A DNA stretch of 64,000 bases from Alcanivorax sediminis (GCF_009601165.1 NZ_WIRE01000001.1:124001-188000); one strand, 5' to 3'. Shown: positions 1-9,023, counted from the first letter of the stretch. Notes: a model not told the origin generated them from the sequence alone. A program made the numbers and translations.

Positions 1-889
1 CGGCCACCTTGTCCAGCTGATGAAGGTAATAAGGCAGTATTCCGGCCTCGTGGAGGCCGTCCGACAAGGCCACCAGCGTGTCCAGGTCATCATTGACCCC
101 CGCCAGCAGCACGCTCTGGTTCAGCAGGGTAATACCTGCCTGCTGCCATTCCCGCCCTCGCTCCGCCAGCTGCGCACTGATTTCCCGGGGATGATTGGCA
201 TGCAGTACCAGTACGGTTCGCCAGCGCGGCCGGCTCAGCAACCGCTTCAGCTCATCATCCAGGCGGTCTGGAATCACCACCGGGGTCCGGCTATGTATCC
301 GCAAACGACGCAGGTGGGGAATTTCCGCCAGCGCATCCAGTAGCTGGCCAATACGCCTGTTCGTCAGCGTCAGCGGATCCCCGCCACTGAGAATCACCTC
401 ATTGATATCAGGCCGTGCTGACAACCATTCCAGCGCCTCCTCCCAACGCTTGCCGCTGAGGTGTGCCTGATAGGGAAAGTGGCGACGAAAACAGTAGCGA
501 CAGTGCACCGCGCAGGCCCCCGTGACTACCAGCAACGCGCGCCCATGGTACTTGTGCAACAGGCCCGGCACCGGGGTGTGATCACCCTCTTCCAGTGGAT
601 CAACGCCATAACCCGGGACCGCCTCCAGCTCCGCAGGCACACTTAACACCTGCCTTAACAGCGGGTCCTGCGGATTACCCTTCTCAATCAGGTCGACATA
701 TCTACGCGGCACCCGCAGCGGGAAATCCCGCGCCGCGGCCAGCGATTCCGGCAGCCCGGAGGCAGCCAGATCCAGCAGGGCCAGCAGCTCCGCAGGATCC
801 GTGATCAGGTCCGCCTGTTGACGTTGCCAGTCCGGCAACTCCCAACGAGCCTCATCCTGCGTTATGATTGCCACCCTCTGCGACGCCAT
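1..889 (-). CDS. epmB: EF-P beta-lysylation protein EpmB (lysine 2,3-aminomutase family), 3' end cut by window edge
   Basis: Radical-SAM, PLP-dependent 2,3-aminomutase that converts (S)-alpha-lysine to (R)-beta-lysine, the group EpmA attaches to EF-P. About 296 residues are visible, starting [20 protein letters not shown]. The frame is open to the left edge, so the C-terminus is missing. The cluster motif CxxxCxxC appears as [15 protein letters not shown], followed by LSGGDPLTL, typical of this family. The start at 889 has AAAGG about 9 nt upstream. The gene diverges from efp with only 24 nt between start codons. Identification is by recognised motifs and by its place next to efp and epmA. 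High confidence. Confidence 0.93.
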   Translation of the reverse strand, partial: MASQRVAIITQDEARWELPDWQRQQADLITDPAELLALLDLAASGLPESLAAARDFPLRVPRRYVDLIEKGNPQDPLLRQVLSVPAELEAVPGYGVDPLEEGDHTPVPGLLHKYHGRALLVVTGACAVHCRYCFRRHFPYQAHLSGKRWEEALEWLSARPDINEVILSGGDPLTLTNRRIGQLLDALAEIPHLRRLRIHSRTPVVIPDRLDDELKRLLSRPRWRTVLVLHANHPREISAQLAERGREWQQAGITLLNQSVLLAGVNDDLDTLVALSDGLHEAGILPYYLHQLDKVA

Positions 890-913
890 ACATCAACCTT
901 TGGAACAATATTT
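890..913. promoter_or_regulatory. 24-nt divergent spacer between epmB and efp
   Basis: Only 24 nt separate the epmB and efp start codons. Both promoters must therefore lie largely inside the opposite coding region, or one gene must be read from a more distant promoter. A possible -10 (TATGAT at 863-868) for efp lies within epmB; I see no good -35 for it. Confidence 0.5.
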
Positions 914-1483
914 ATGGCCAACTATTCTACCAGTGAATTCAAGTCTGGCTTGAAAGTCATGCTCGATGGCGACCCCTGCTCCATCATCGAGAACGAATTT
1001 GTGAAGCCGGGCAAGGGCCAGGCCTTCAACCGCGTGAAACTGCGCAACCTGAAATCCGGCAAGGTCTGGGAACGTACTTTCAAGTCTGGCGACTCCCTGG
1101 AAGGCGCGGATGTGATGGACGTTGCCATGCAGTACCTGTACTCCGATGGCGAGTTCTGGCACTTCATGGATCCGACTTCCTTCGAGCAAAAAGCCGCTGA
1201 TGAGGCCGCCGTGGGCGATGCCAAGCTGTGGCTGAAAGAAGAAGACGTGTGTGAAATCACCCTCTACAACGGTGAGCCCCTGTCTGTAACCCCGCCGAAC
1301 TTCGTGGAGCTGGAGATCGTGGAAACCGATCCGGGCCTGAAAGGCGACACCGCGGGCACCGGCGGCAAGCCCGCCACCCTGACCACCGGCGCCGTGGTCC
1401 GTGTGCCGTTGTTCGTGCAGACCGGCGAGATCGTCAAGGTCGACACTCGCACCGGTGACTATGTGGGTCGCATTAAAAGCTAA
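914..1483 (+). CDS. efp: Elongation factor P
   Basis: Translation factor that binds the ribosome between the P and E sites and relieves stalling at polyproline stretches. It has 189 residues, the usual length. The modified lysine loop reads PGKGQA with the lysine at residue 34, exactly the position beta-lysylated in E. coli. The ATG at 914 gives the standard [14 protein letters not shown] N-terminus; a longer frame open from 818 is not family-like. It is followed after 14 nt by epmA. The local presence of both EpmA and EpmB implies beta-lysylation rather than rhamnosylation by EarP. Confidence 0.97.
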   Translation: MANYSTSEFKSGLKVMLDGDPCSIIENEFVKPGKGQAFNRVKLRNLKSGKVWERTFKSGDSLEGADVMDVAMQYLYSDGEFWHFMDPTSFEQKAADEAAVGDAKLWLKEEDVCEITLYNGEPLSVTPPNFVELEIVETDPGLKGDTAGTGGKPATLTTGAVVRVPLFVQTGEIVKVDTRTGDYVGRIKS

Positions 1484-1497
1484 GCGTCTGACGCCAG

Positions 1498-2454
1498 ATG
1501 CCCGACGAGATGCCGCCGATGCATGACTGGCAGCCCACCGCCTCTCTGCAGGCCATGAAAGCGCGCGCCGAGCTGATGAGCACGGTGCGCGCTTTTTTTG
1601 CGGCCCGTGACGTGCTGGAGGTAGACACCCCGCAACTGGCCCATCACGGTGTCAGTGATCTGCACATACAGTGCATCCCGGTACCTGGTTACGGCTACCT
1701 GCAAAGCTCCCCGGAATATCACATGAAGCGGCTGCTGGCCGCGGGCAGTGGACCGATCTATCAAGTCTGCAAGGCATTCCGGGATGGTGAAGCCGGTGGC
1801 CGCCACAACCCGGAGTTCACCATGCTGGAGTGGTACCGCCCAGGCTTTGTCCTCAAGGATCTCATTGCTGAGTGCCTGACGCTATTTGGGCAACTCTTTC
1901 CTGGCACCCCCAGCCACCAATATCACTTTCGTGCCCTGTTCCATCACGTTGTCGGACTGGATCCTCTGACGGCAGACGATCACGCGCTGATTGCATGTGC
2001 CGAGCAATCCGGCGCACCGGGCGGCCTCGACAAGGCCGCAGCCGTGGACTACCTCATGGCCACCAAAGTGGAAGCGGCACTACCCAGCGACCAGCTGATC
2101 GTGGTCAACGACTTCCCCGGTTGGGCGGCCGCGCTGGCGCAAACCCATCAGGACAGAGATGGCGCCACCGTCGCCAGACGCTTTGAGATCTATTACCGCG
2201 GCCTGGAACTGGCCAACGGCTATCAGGAACTCACTGACCCGAACGAGCAGCGTCGCCGCTTCGAGCAGGACAATATCCAGCGCCAGCAACACAGCCTGGA
2301 TGTCATGGATGCCGACCCTTACCTGCTTGATGCCATGGAGCACGGCCTGCCCGCCTGCAGCGGCGTCGCCATGGGGGTAGAAAGACTATTGATGGCACAG
2401 CAGGGTAGCGGCAAGATCGACGACGTGATCACGTTCCCGTGGCAAAAGGCATGA
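1498..2454 (+). CDS. epmA: EF-P (R)-beta-lysine ligase EpmA (GenX/PoxA)
   Basis: Paralogue of the class II lysyl-tRNA synthetase catalytic domain that transfers (R)-beta-lysine to Lys34 of EF-P. It has 318 residues and lacks the anticodon-binding domain. Class II motif 2 is visible (FRDGEAGGRHNPEFTMLEWY), and motif 3 is near the end (GVAMGVERLLM). The N-terminal WQPTAS and SPEYHMKRLL segments match the family. The start could be the ATG at 1498 or an in-frame Met a few codons later (MPPMHDW, MHDW). It probably shares a transcript with efp. A terminator-like hairpin lies inside its first 100 nt. Confidence 0.95.
   Translation: MPDEMPPMHDWQPTASLQAMKARAELMSTVRAFFAARDVLEVDTPQLAHHGVSDLHIQCIPVPGYGYLQSSPEYHMKRLLAAGSGPIYQVCKAFRDGEAGGRHNPEFTMLEWYRPGFVLKDLIAECLTLFGQLFPGTPSHQYHFRALFHHVVGLDPLTADDHALIACAEQSGAPGGLDKAAAVDYLMATKVEAALPSDQLIVVNDFPGWAAALAQTHQDRDGATVARRFEIYYRGLELANGYQELTDPNEQRRRFEQDNIQRQQHSLDVMDADPYLLDAMEHGLPACSGVAMGVERLLMAQQGSGKIDDVITFPWQKA
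1560..1599 (+). terminator. Intrinsic-terminator-like hairpin inside the epmA coding start
   Basis: AGCGCGC (1560-1566) pairs with GCGCGCT (1587-1593), and T runs from 1593 to 1599. The T run encodes part of the conserved FF of the enzyme. The element lies about 80 nt after the efp stop, so it could lower epmA expression relative to efp. The form is seen; the function is inferred. The 20-nt loop is long. Confidence 0.45.
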
Positions 2455-2540
2455 CCGGGTAGCATCACCTCGCCAATGGAAGGCATGGGGAGGGGGCAAC
2501 GCCAACGATGGGCGGACGGCCACGTCATGCCACCCCGTCG

Positions 2541-3650
2541 CTACGGCAGGGAAGCTGCCTCTTTCTGGCGCACCTCCGCCACGATTTCCGGCAGATCCCA
2601 GGCGCCCCCGACAGCCAGCCCCCGGCACTGACCGGTGGTGGAAGAGAGCGTGTGAACATACGCCCGGCCATCCCAAGTCCACTCATCAAGGGCATAGCAG
2701 TCGCCGATCCCGCGGCCCTTGTGCATGGCTGAAACGGTCTCACCATCAAAGTCGGTTGCCGACTCGGTAACCAGGATCGGCTGGTAAGGCTTGCTGTCGT
2801 TGATGACCCATACCCCGGCTCCGCCGTTGTAGGCGGCCATCCAGCAGCTCACCGACACCGCCAACCGGGTATCCGAGAGCCGAACCACATCCAGTGGCTC
2901 CCCCCCGTCGTCGGGCATAGCCAAACCACTGCATTCGGTTTCGTCTTCCACACTGGCAAGCAACGCCGCCCGCAAGGCGACTTCGTCGGCCGCTGGCAAG
3001 ACGACGGTTTGCGACACATCTACAGGGGCGCGAATCACAACCGGTGGCGCCAACGCGGGCAGGACATCCTCTTCCTGTCTGTCACCCTTGCGAACCAGCG
3101 CCCCCGGCGTGCCAATCCTGCCTTGTACTTCATCCATTTTCAGCAGCACTGCGCTGGCACCGGCATCCGAAAGGCGCCAGCGGTATTGACCATGCACCCA
3201 CTCGATAACGCTATCCCGACGCAGGGCACGCAACAGCGCCAACAGTATCTCGCTGGACAACTCTGCACCGAGAAACTCAGGATCGACCGCTGCCGCGCCG
3301 ACCTCCTGTCCATTGATCACCAGCGACAGAGAGGCATCCGAAATCAGGGACTGAAAGACCGCGTCGTCGAGATCAAGTTCGCCGATTTTCACCTTGCCGT
3401 GCACTGGCTGATTGGGACCCGCCTTACGGGTAAGCAGTACCGAAACCGCTTCACTATCTTCAAAAAAACGCTGATAACCCACCGCCCTGCAGGTACGCGT
3501 GTTATCACACACCAGCATCCAGTCCTTGTGCTCAAAGCGCAGGCCGTTTACCTCCAGAGCATTTGCATGCAATGGCGCCATCAGGATTATCACAACGATG
3601 GCACGCCCCAATCCCCACAATGCTGCCAACTTGCCTTTTACCGTGCTCAT
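2541..3650 (-). CDS. DUF1176 domain exported protein
   Basis: A 369-residue protein starting MSTVKGKLAALWG, with a hydrophobic signal segment (about residues 11-30, cleavage near ANA/LEV). The mature part opens with VNGLRFEHKDWMLVCDNTRTCRAVGYQ, the hallmark of DUF1176 proteins, whose function is unknown. The pair of Cys in CDNTRTC could form a disulfide in the periplasm. The start at 3650 has GGGGGAAG at 3653-3660; longer in-frame starts lack this. It faces epmA in convergent orientation. Confidence 0.82.
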   Translation of the reverse strand: MSTVKGKLAALWGLGRAIVVIILMAPLHANALEVNGLRFEHKDWMLVCDNTRTCRAVGYQRFFEDSEAVSVLLTRKAGPNQPVHGKVKIGELDLDDAVFQSLISDASLSLVINGQEVGAAAVDPEFLGAELSSEILLALLRALRRDSVIEWVHGQYRWRLSDAGASAVLLKMDEVQGRIGTPGALVRKGDRQEEDVLPALAPPVVIRAPVDVSQTVVLPAADEVALRAALLASVEDETECSGLAMPDDGGEPLDVVRLSDTRLAVSVSCWMAAYNGGAGVWVINDSKPYQPILVTESATDFDGETVSAMHKGRGIGDCYALDEWTWDGRAYVHTLSSTTGQCRGLAVGGAWDLPEIVAEVRQKEAASLP

Positions 3651-3864
3651 AGCTTCCCCCTGGCGCCGGTCAGGGCATACCAGGTAAAAACGATCACTTC
3701 CCTGTTCATTACAAGCCTCCACCCCTCTAACAAAGCGATCTGGATACGGCAGAATCGCCGCCGCCCATGGTGATGCACGAGGGTACCAGACAAACACCCT
3801 CCGGGAAGGCGAAGTTGCCGGAAATGAGAACCAGACCGCTTCGGCAAAGCCCCCAAAAAAGCCA

Positions 3865-3906
3865 CAAAAAAGCCGCGCCCCAGTGCCGGGCGCGGCCTCT
3901 CTTTTT
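3865..3906. terminator. Bidirectional intrinsic terminator
   Basis: GCCGCGCCC (3872-3880) pairs with GGGCGCGGC (3888-3896) around a 7-nt loop. A7 lies before the stem and CTTTTT after it, so U-runs exist on both strands. On the minus strand it follows the hydrolase at 3948-4865. The stem shares its sequence with two other terminators in this window, at 40606 and 46315. Confidence 0.8.
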
Positions 3907-3914
3907 CCCTGCCG

Positions 3915-3936
3915 ATAACCCGACTACGCGGGTTAT
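3915..3936. repeat. Small hairpin next to the terminator
   Basis: ATAACCCG (3915-3922) and CGGGTTAT (3929-3936) form a perfect 8-bp inverted repeat with a 6-nt loop, just beyond the hydrolase stop. It may add to transcript-end structure. Otherwise the roughly 300-bp gap 3651-3947 shows only this and the neighbouring terminator. Confidence 0.5.
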
Positions 3937-3947
3937 TCGTAGGCGGC

Positions 3948-4865
3948 CTACGCCATCGACGGCTGAGCCAAGGAGTTAGCCCGAGCGGCTGTCTCGGCAA
4001 TCAGGTCACTCATCTGGTCCAGCACGGCCGGCGGGAAGTCATGCCCCATGCCAGGCAGGATAGCCAGCTTGGCACCAGAGATATGGCGCGCGGAGGCCTT
4101 GCCACCGGCGGGGCGAATCAGCGGGTCGGCCCCTCCATGGATCACTGTAGCCGGGCAATCGATCTTCTTCAGCCACGGAGTCAGTGCACCGGTGGCCACA
4201 ATTCCCAGGAACTGGTTGCGGATACCCAGCGGATTGATGCCCCGCGCCCAGCACTGGCGGTAAATCTCGGCCAGTTCCTCACGGCCTTGAGGCAAGGTGC
4301 CGGCCAGCTTGGCCATCATCTCCAGGCCAAAGGCAACGAACTCCTCTTCGGTCTCGATCTTGACCCGCGGCGCCACCAGCGCCTTCAGGGCTGCCGGCTT
4401 GGGGGGCGGCACCAGACGGCTGTTGTTGCTGGACATGATGGAGGTCAGCGACAGCACCCGGTGCGGATACTTGCCGGCCATCAGCTGACTGATCATCCCT
4501 CCCATGGAGGCCCCCACCACATGCGCTCGCTCGATGGCCAGGGCATCCAGCAGCCCGACGGTGTCATCCACCATATCGTGAAGGGTATAGGGGGCATCCA
4601 CGGAAAGCCCCACGTAGCTGCGCATTATGGCCGTAAGCGGACCATGCTTGAGGCGGCGGCGGATGCGCGACGACTTGCCCACATCCCGGTTATCAAACCG
4701 GACCACCCGGTAGCCGCGCTCCACCAGGCTATCGAGCAACGGCTCTGGCCAGAACACCATCTGGGCAGACAGGCCCATGACAAACACGATGGTCTCACCG
4801 TTTTCGGGGCCCCGGCTCTCGTAAAAAAGCTCAATCCCGTTGCTGGACACTGTTCCTGACTGCAT
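3948..4865 (-). CDS. Alpha/beta hydrolase
   Basis: A 305-residue single-domain alpha/beta hydrolase without a signal peptide. The nucleophile elbow is GASMGG (Ser120). The likely acid is Asp247 (HGGADPLI) and the base His275 (GMGHDFP), in the right order and spacing. The oxyanion strand reads FVMGLSAQ rather than HGxxx. The family covers esterases, C-C hydrolases and haloperoxidase-like enzymes; the substrate cannot be told from sequence. It is transcribed away from the esterase at 5063. Confidence 0.85.
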   Translation of the reverse strand: MQSGTVSSNGIELFYESRGPENGETIVFVMGLSAQMVFWPEPLLDSLVERGYRVVRFDNRDVGKSSRIRRRLKHGPLTAIMRSYVGLSVDAPYTLHDMVDDTVGLLDALAIERAHVVGASMGGMISQLMAGKYPHRVLSLTSIMSSNNSRLVPPPKPAALKALVAPRVKIETEEEFVAFGLEMMAKLAGTLPQGREELAEIYRQCWARGINPLGIRNQFLGIVATGALTPWLKKIDCPATVIHGGADPLIRPAGGKASARHISGAKLAILPGMGHDFPPAVLDQMSDLIAETAARANSLAQPSMA

Positions 4866-5062
4866 GGCGCGCCTCTGTAATATTCTGGTTAGTGGGGCAA
4901 CATAGAAAAGCTACCCCCGTACCACAACCCCGGCAACGCCGATTGGCCTGTTCGGCCGACACCTGACCTTCTGTCACTGCGAACTGGCCTCTTCACCCCT
5001 GCCAATCCCGTCGCGTCGCGATTAAGGTATTCAGCACAACAATAACGCAGCGGAACAAGTTC

Positions 5063-5956
5063 ATGAGCATCCAGGCTACCCTGATCAAGGCAGTGACCCG
5101 CCGAACCATCAAGCGCTCAGGCCTCAATGAAGAGCAGCTGGTTCGTCACCTGCGCAAGGTTTTCAACAATTCGCCCTCCCTGACACTGATGCCCTTCAGC
5201 GTGAAACTCAGCCGGGTCAACCAACCCGGCTTTGCGGGTGACCGCGTCAGCGTGAGTGATCCCAAGGTGACCATGCTCTACATTCATGGTGGCGCCTACA
5301 TCGGCGGGGTTACCAAGACCTATCACAACATGGCTGCGCGCCTTGCCAAACAACTGAACGGCGAGGTCTACCTGCCCACGTATCCGTTTGCCCCGGAGCA
5401 CCCCTTCCCGTCGGCGGTGAACCGGGTGATGGAGGCCTATGAATACCTGCTGGGACTGGGTAAGCGCCCCGAAGATATCGTCATTGCCGGCGACTCCGCC
5501 GGGGGCGGCCTGACGCTGGCCACTTTGCTGCATATCCGTGACAAGGGCCTCCCCCAGCCCCGCTGTGCGGTCACCCTGTCTCCCGGCAGCAACTGCCAGC
5601 CAGATGACCGGATTCTCGACGCCATGGACCCCAGCGATGCCATGCTGTCGGCGGACATCATCCGCACTGTGATTGATATCTATGTGCCCGACACCGAGCA
5701 TCGCACCCACCCCTACGCCTCTCCCTGTCTGGGCGATTACAGCGGTATTTGCCCGTTGATGATCACGGTTAGCACCGACGAGGTGCTCTACTCGGATGCC
5801 AAACGGGTGCGTGAAGCAGCGGAAAAAAGTGGCGTAAAAGTGGAATGGCTGGAGCGCGGCGGCGTGTTCCATGTGTGGCCGGTGATGACCCCTTTCCTGC
5901 CGGAAGCCCGTCAGGACATCAGAAAGATCAGCGCGTTCATTCAGCGCCACGGCTAA
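5063..5956 (+). CDS. Alpha/beta hydrolase of the hormone-sensitive-lipase (GDSAG) family
   Basis: A 297-residue esterase/lipase-like protein. It has the HGG oxyanion motif (YIHGGAYIGG, His75) and the GDSAGG nucleophile motif (Ser145), with probable Asp239 (STDEVLYSDA) and His270 (GVFHVWP). This is the bacterial HSL (family IV) layout, acting on short to medium acyl esters. No signal peptide is evident, so it is probably cytoplasmic. The start at 5063 is preceded by GCGGAAC, a weak binding site. It stands alone upstream of another hydrolase. Confidence 0.88.
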   Translation: MSIQATLIKAVTRRTIKRSGLNEEQLVRHLRKVFNNSPSLTLMPFSVKLSRVNQPGFAGDRVSVSDPKVTMLYIHGGAYIGGVTKTYHNMAARLAKQLNGEVYLPTYPFAPEHPFPSAVNRVMEAYEYLLGLGKRPEDIVIAGDSAGGGLTLATLLHIRDKGLPQPRCAVTLSPGSNCQPDDRILDAMDPSDAMLSADIIRTVIDIYVPDTEHRTHPYASPCLGDYSGICPLMITVSTDEVLYSDAKRVREAAEKSGVKVEWLERGGVFHVWPVMTPFLPEARQDIRKISAFIQRHG

Positions 5957-6083
5957 CCGATACCGAATTGGGCAAAAGGTAAACATTCGCGGCAGATTCG
6001 GTCATTGCAGGCACTCCTGTGCCGTCGTCTACTGAGCCCAAAGCGCATACCTGCATTGCGCACCAAGGACAAAGGAGGCGGCG

Positions 6084-7313
6084 ATGACCGAATGGCCTCG
6101 CATCAAGCCCACGGATTATTGCAACGAAGATCTGCCCACACTGACACAGCCCTGGTGGCGAACCCTGCCCCGCCACTTCCACGCCCTGCCAGATCACTTC
6201 CTGGCCGACAATGATACCCGCTGGCGTATCGACTACACCGCCAGCCTGGATACAGTGGCCCGCACCGGCCTTGCCTGCATGGCAGGAGCCGCCGCACTCC
6301 CCGCCAGCCTCAATGTGAAGCAGCAACAGGAAGAACGGGAGCTGGTTCGCTTCTACGAACCCTTTCTGGACTGTGGCGACCCCCAACAGTTCTTTACCGC
6401 CCCGCAACAACACCCCGTGATCCAGTACCACCCGGTAGCCCGCTATCACTTCCAACCGGAAGACGGACAGGCACACACGCTCAGCTTCCGCTCACCATTC
6501 GAACCCAAAAACCCGGCCTTGCGTGATCGCTATCTGGCCCACAAGCGTAACCGCACCGCCTGGGCGCAGTACTGGAAACATGATGGCGAGCCGCGCCCAA
6601 CCCTGATCATGATCCACGGTTTCGTGGCCGACCCTTATTGGCTCAATACCCGCTGGCTGGCCCTGCCCTGGTTCTACAAGCAGGGCTTTGATGTATTGCT
6701 CTACACCCTGCCCTTCCATGGCCGCCGCAAGAGTCCGCTGGCACCGTTCAGCGGCGCCCAGTTCTTCAGCCAGGGCATGGCCATGCTCAACGAAACCTTC
6801 GCCCATGCGATCCATGATTTGCGCATCTTCATGAATCATCTGCGCGAAGGCGGCACCCCAGCCATGGGCGCCACCGGCATCTCCCTCGGCGGCTATTCCA
6901 CCGCGCTGCTGTCATCGCTGGAGAAGGATCTGGCCTTTGCCATTCCCAATGTGCCGCTGGTGACAATCATGGATCTGATGAAAAGCTGGTTCCCGGTCAA
7001 CCTGCAGTTCCCGCTGTTCCACAAGGTTTACGACACGGATTTCGCCGGCCTGCGCAAACTTACCGCCCTGCACTCGCCCCTGACCTGGCCCAGTCTGGTC
7101 CCGCAAAGTGCGCGCATGATTATCGGTGGTGCCGGCGACCGCTTTGCGCCCCCCAAGCACACCGACCTGTTACGGCAGCATTGGGATGATTGCCACGTGC
7201 ACTGGTTCCCCGGGAACCATATGCTGCATCTTGATCAGGGGAGTTATCTGCGCAACATGCGCGACTTCATGCGCGATGCACTGCAGGAAAGATCGGTGGA
7301 ATTGAGCGCGTAG
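6084..7313 (+). CDS. Large alpha/beta hydrolase family protein
   Basis: A 409-residue protein whose first 165 residues match no domain I recognise, followed by an alpha/beta hydrolase core. The oxyanion strand is MIHGF (178-180), the nucleophile GISLGGY (Ser267), the acid GAGDRFAPP (Asp352), and the base GNHMLHL (His379 or His382). The long N-terminus and the sequence LYTLPFHGRRK suggest the ABHD18-like (DUF2048) branch, but this is tentative. A strong AAAGGAGG site at 6069-6076 precedes the ATG. No signal peptide is seen. It is the third hydrolase in 3.5 kb. Confidence 0.8.
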   Translation: MTEWPRIKPTDYCNEDLPTLTQPWWRTLPRHFHALPDHFLADNDTRWRIDYTASLDTVARTGLACMAGAAALPASLNVKQQQEERELVRFYEPFLDCGDPQQFFTAPQQHPVIQYHPVARYHFQPEDGQAHTLSFRSPFEPKNPALRDRYLAHKRNRTAWAQYWKHDGEPRPTLIMIHGFVADPYWLNTRWLALPWFYKQGFDVLLYTLPFHGRRKSPLAPFSGAQFFSQGMAMLNETFAHAIHDLRIFMNHLREGGTPAMGATGISLGGYSTALLSSLEKDLAFAIPNVPLVTIMDLMKSWFPVNLQFPLFHKVYDTDFAGLRKLTALHSPLTWPSLVPQSARMIIGGAGDRFAPPKHTDLLRQHWDDCHVHWFPGNHMLHLDQGSYLRNMRDFMRDALQERSVELSA

Positions 7314-7323
7314 AAAATCAGGG

Positions 7324-7453
7324 CGAGTTTCGAGTTTCGAGTTTCGAGTTTCGAGTTTCGAGTTTCGAGTTTCGAGTTTCGAAGATCAAAACCGGAACAG
7401 GCCAACCCCTCAAGGTTTTGCCTTTCGAAACCCGCTCCTCGTTACTCGCTTGT
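7324..7453. repeat. Heptad-repeat island A (CGAGTTT x8, inverted degenerate arm)
   Basis: Eight perfect tandem copies of CGAGTTT run from 7324 to 7379. After a 46-nt core, an opposite-sense degenerate arm of period 7 follows (CGAAACC, CGCTCCT, CGTTACT, CGCTTGT; 7426-7453). The right arm contains the stop and last codons of the DUF502 gene. It is one of about 16 islands sharing the 7-bp period. Confidence 0.85.
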
Positions 7454-8080
7454 GTTGGGGGTGTCGGTCTTGAATAACGCCGCCGTGCCGGCACCGCAGG
7501 ACACCACCGTCTTCATCATGCTTTCCACCCCGATCTCCGGGTGCAGCTCTACCAGACTTTCATGAACGTGGTAGATGAACCCACTGGTAGGGTTGGGGCC
7601 GGTGGGAACAAACACCGTGACATGGCCATCGCCATGGCGTGATGTCACCAATGCTGTCACCGACACATCGGTTTGCCTGCCATAAAGCCAGACCCGTGCC
7701 ACTTCACCTCGGCTGAACGGGCTGTCGCTGCTGTTCCCCATCAGCTGGGCGATGACTTCGCGCACCGTGACATAGCCCGGCAGCCGGCTCATCACATTCG
7801 CTTCCCACTGGTCCCAAAGCCAGCTACCCAGTCGGGTCGCTACCAGTGTGCCGACCAGAAAACACAACACCAGCACCGCCAGAAAGGCTAGCCAGTCTGC
7901 CACAAACTTGGGCAAGCCAAAGGCACTAATGAAGACCGACGTGAAGGGAGAAATGATTTCCGTCACCGTCTGATAAATCCAGCGGAAGAAAAACACGATG
8001 ATGGAAATGGGCAGCAGAATGGTCAGACCACCCAGCAGGGATTTACGGATAAAAAACCAGACGCGACGATTGGCGCTCAC
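7442..8080 (-). CDS. DUF502 family membrane protein
   Basis: A 212-residue inner-membrane protein of unknown function. The N-terminus has two hydrophobic segments (about residues 13-33, LLGGLTILLPISIIVFFF, and 62-82, LAFLAVLVLCFLVGTLVA). The soluble part contains FVPTGPNPTSGFIYHV, a strongly conserved DUF502 stretch. The first codon is GTG, directly after the greB stop (TGA/GTG adjacent), so it is probably translationally coupled as the last gene of a VOC, greB, DUF502 operon. The last codons lie in heptad-repeat island A. Confidence 0.9.
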   Translation of the reverse strand: MSANRRVWFFIRKSLLGGLTILLPISIIVFFFRWIYQTVTEIISPFTSVFISAFGLPKFVADWLAFLAVLVLCFLVGTLVATRLGSWLWDQWEANVMSRLPGYVTVREVIAQLMGNSSDSPFSRGEVARVWLYGRQTDVSVTALVTSRHGDGHVTVFVPTGPNPTSGFIYHVHESLVELHPEIGVESMMKTVVSCGAGTAALFKTDTPNTSE

Positions 8081-8584
8081 TCAGGACTCCTGGTACCAGA
8101 TTCGATTGATAAACAGACAGCGCTCGCCCACCGGGGTTCGCACTTCTACCTCGTCATCCACCTGCTTTTTTAGCAACGCCCGAGCCAGCGGCGCATCAAT
8201 ACTGATATAACCACGCCGGGCATCGGTTTCATCCGGTCCTACAAGACGGTAGGTTTCCAGCTTGCCGTCCTCGTTTTCCAGCTCTACCCAGGCACCAAAG
8301 AACACCTTGCTTTGATCCTCCGGCAGCCGGTCCACCACCGTCATGTCATCCAGCCGCTTGCTGAGAAAGCGAACGCGGCGATCAATTTCCCGCAGCTGCT
8401 TCTTGCCGTAAATATATTCAGCATTCTCGGAGCGGTCGCCTTGCGCTGCCGCCTCCTGCACCGCTTGCGTCACCTCCGGACGTTTCACTTTCCACAGGTA
8501 CTGCAGCTCATCATTGAGCACCTTGTAGCCTTCCGCAGTGATGTACTTGGAAGCGGGTTTCCCCTTGGGACGCCAACGGCCCAT
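8081..8584 (-). CDS. greB: Transcription elongation factor GreB
   Basis: Binds the RNA polymerase secondary channel and stimulates cleavage of backtracked transcripts. It has 167 residues, beginning MGRWRPKGKPASKYITAEGY. The N-terminal coiled coil ends in the acidic tip AAAQGDRSENAEYIYGKKQLREIDRR, typical of GreB; the C-terminal FKBP-like domain follows (YRLVGPDETDARRGYISIDAPLARALL). The ATG at 8584 was chosen because it gives the family N-terminus; 83 upstream in-frame residues are antisense to the VOC gene. It lies 16 nt behind the VOC gene. Confidence 0.95.
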   Translation of the reverse strand: MGRWRPKGKPASKYITAEGYKVLNDELQYLWKVKRPEVTQAVQEAAAQGDRSENAEYIYGKKQLREIDRRVRFLSKRLDDMTVVDRLPEDQSKVFFGAWVELENEDGKLETYRLVGPDETDARRGYISIDAPLARALLKKQVDDEVEVRTPVGERCLFINRIWYQES

Positions 8585-8600
8585 TGTCTTACCTCGAATG

Positions 8601-9023
8601 CTATACCTCGAAGATGCGATCCAGCTCGCGCAGCCCCTTGAACTCCAGCACATTGCCGGTGGGGTCCTGTACAAAGAAGGTACCCTGCTCTGCGGGCTGG
8701 CCGACAAAACGCTCCCGGGGCTTGAGCAGAAACGGCCAGCCGTGGTCGTAGAGTCGCTCCACCAGTATTTCCCAGGTCGCAAAATCCAGCACCACGCCAA
8801 AATGCGGCATCGGCACCGGGTGTCCATCCACATCGCTGTAGCCCTGGACAGGAGTCAGATCTTCACCCTTGTGCAGGGACAACTGATGGCCATGCAGATC
8901 GATATCAATCCAGTTGGGCGCATCCCGTCCACGACGGCCACCGATCACACGGCAGTAAAAATCCGCGGCTTCTTCCAGATCATTTACCAGAAAGGCCAGA
9001 TGAAAGGCCGGCTGTTTTTCCAT
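8601..9023 (-). CDS. VOC (glyoxalase/bleomycin-resistance) family protein
   Basis: A 140-residue vicinal-oxygen-chelate fold protein with two beta-alpha-beta-beta-beta modules. It opens AFHLAFLVNDLEEAADFYCRVIG and closes GTFFVQDPTGNVLEFKG, the common VOC start and end with a metal-ligand His and Glu. The HFGVVLD segment starts the second module. The family includes dioxygenases, isomerases and resistance proteins; no substrate can be assigned. It is the first gene of a probable operon with greB and DUF502, and diverges from hemB. Confidence 0.88.
   Translation of the reverse strand: MEKQPAFHLAFLVNDLEEAADFYCRVIGGRRGRDAPNWIDIDLHGHQLSLHKGEDLTPVQGYSDVDGHPVPMPHFGVVLDFATWEILVERLYDHGWPFLLKPRERFVGQPAEQGTFFVQDPTGNVLEFKGLRELDRIFEV

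Noticed and set aside
7324..7379. CGAGTTT tract as a phase-variable coding repeat
   Set aside because: It lies after the stop of the hydrolase and outside any gene; no start codon or reading frame depends on it.
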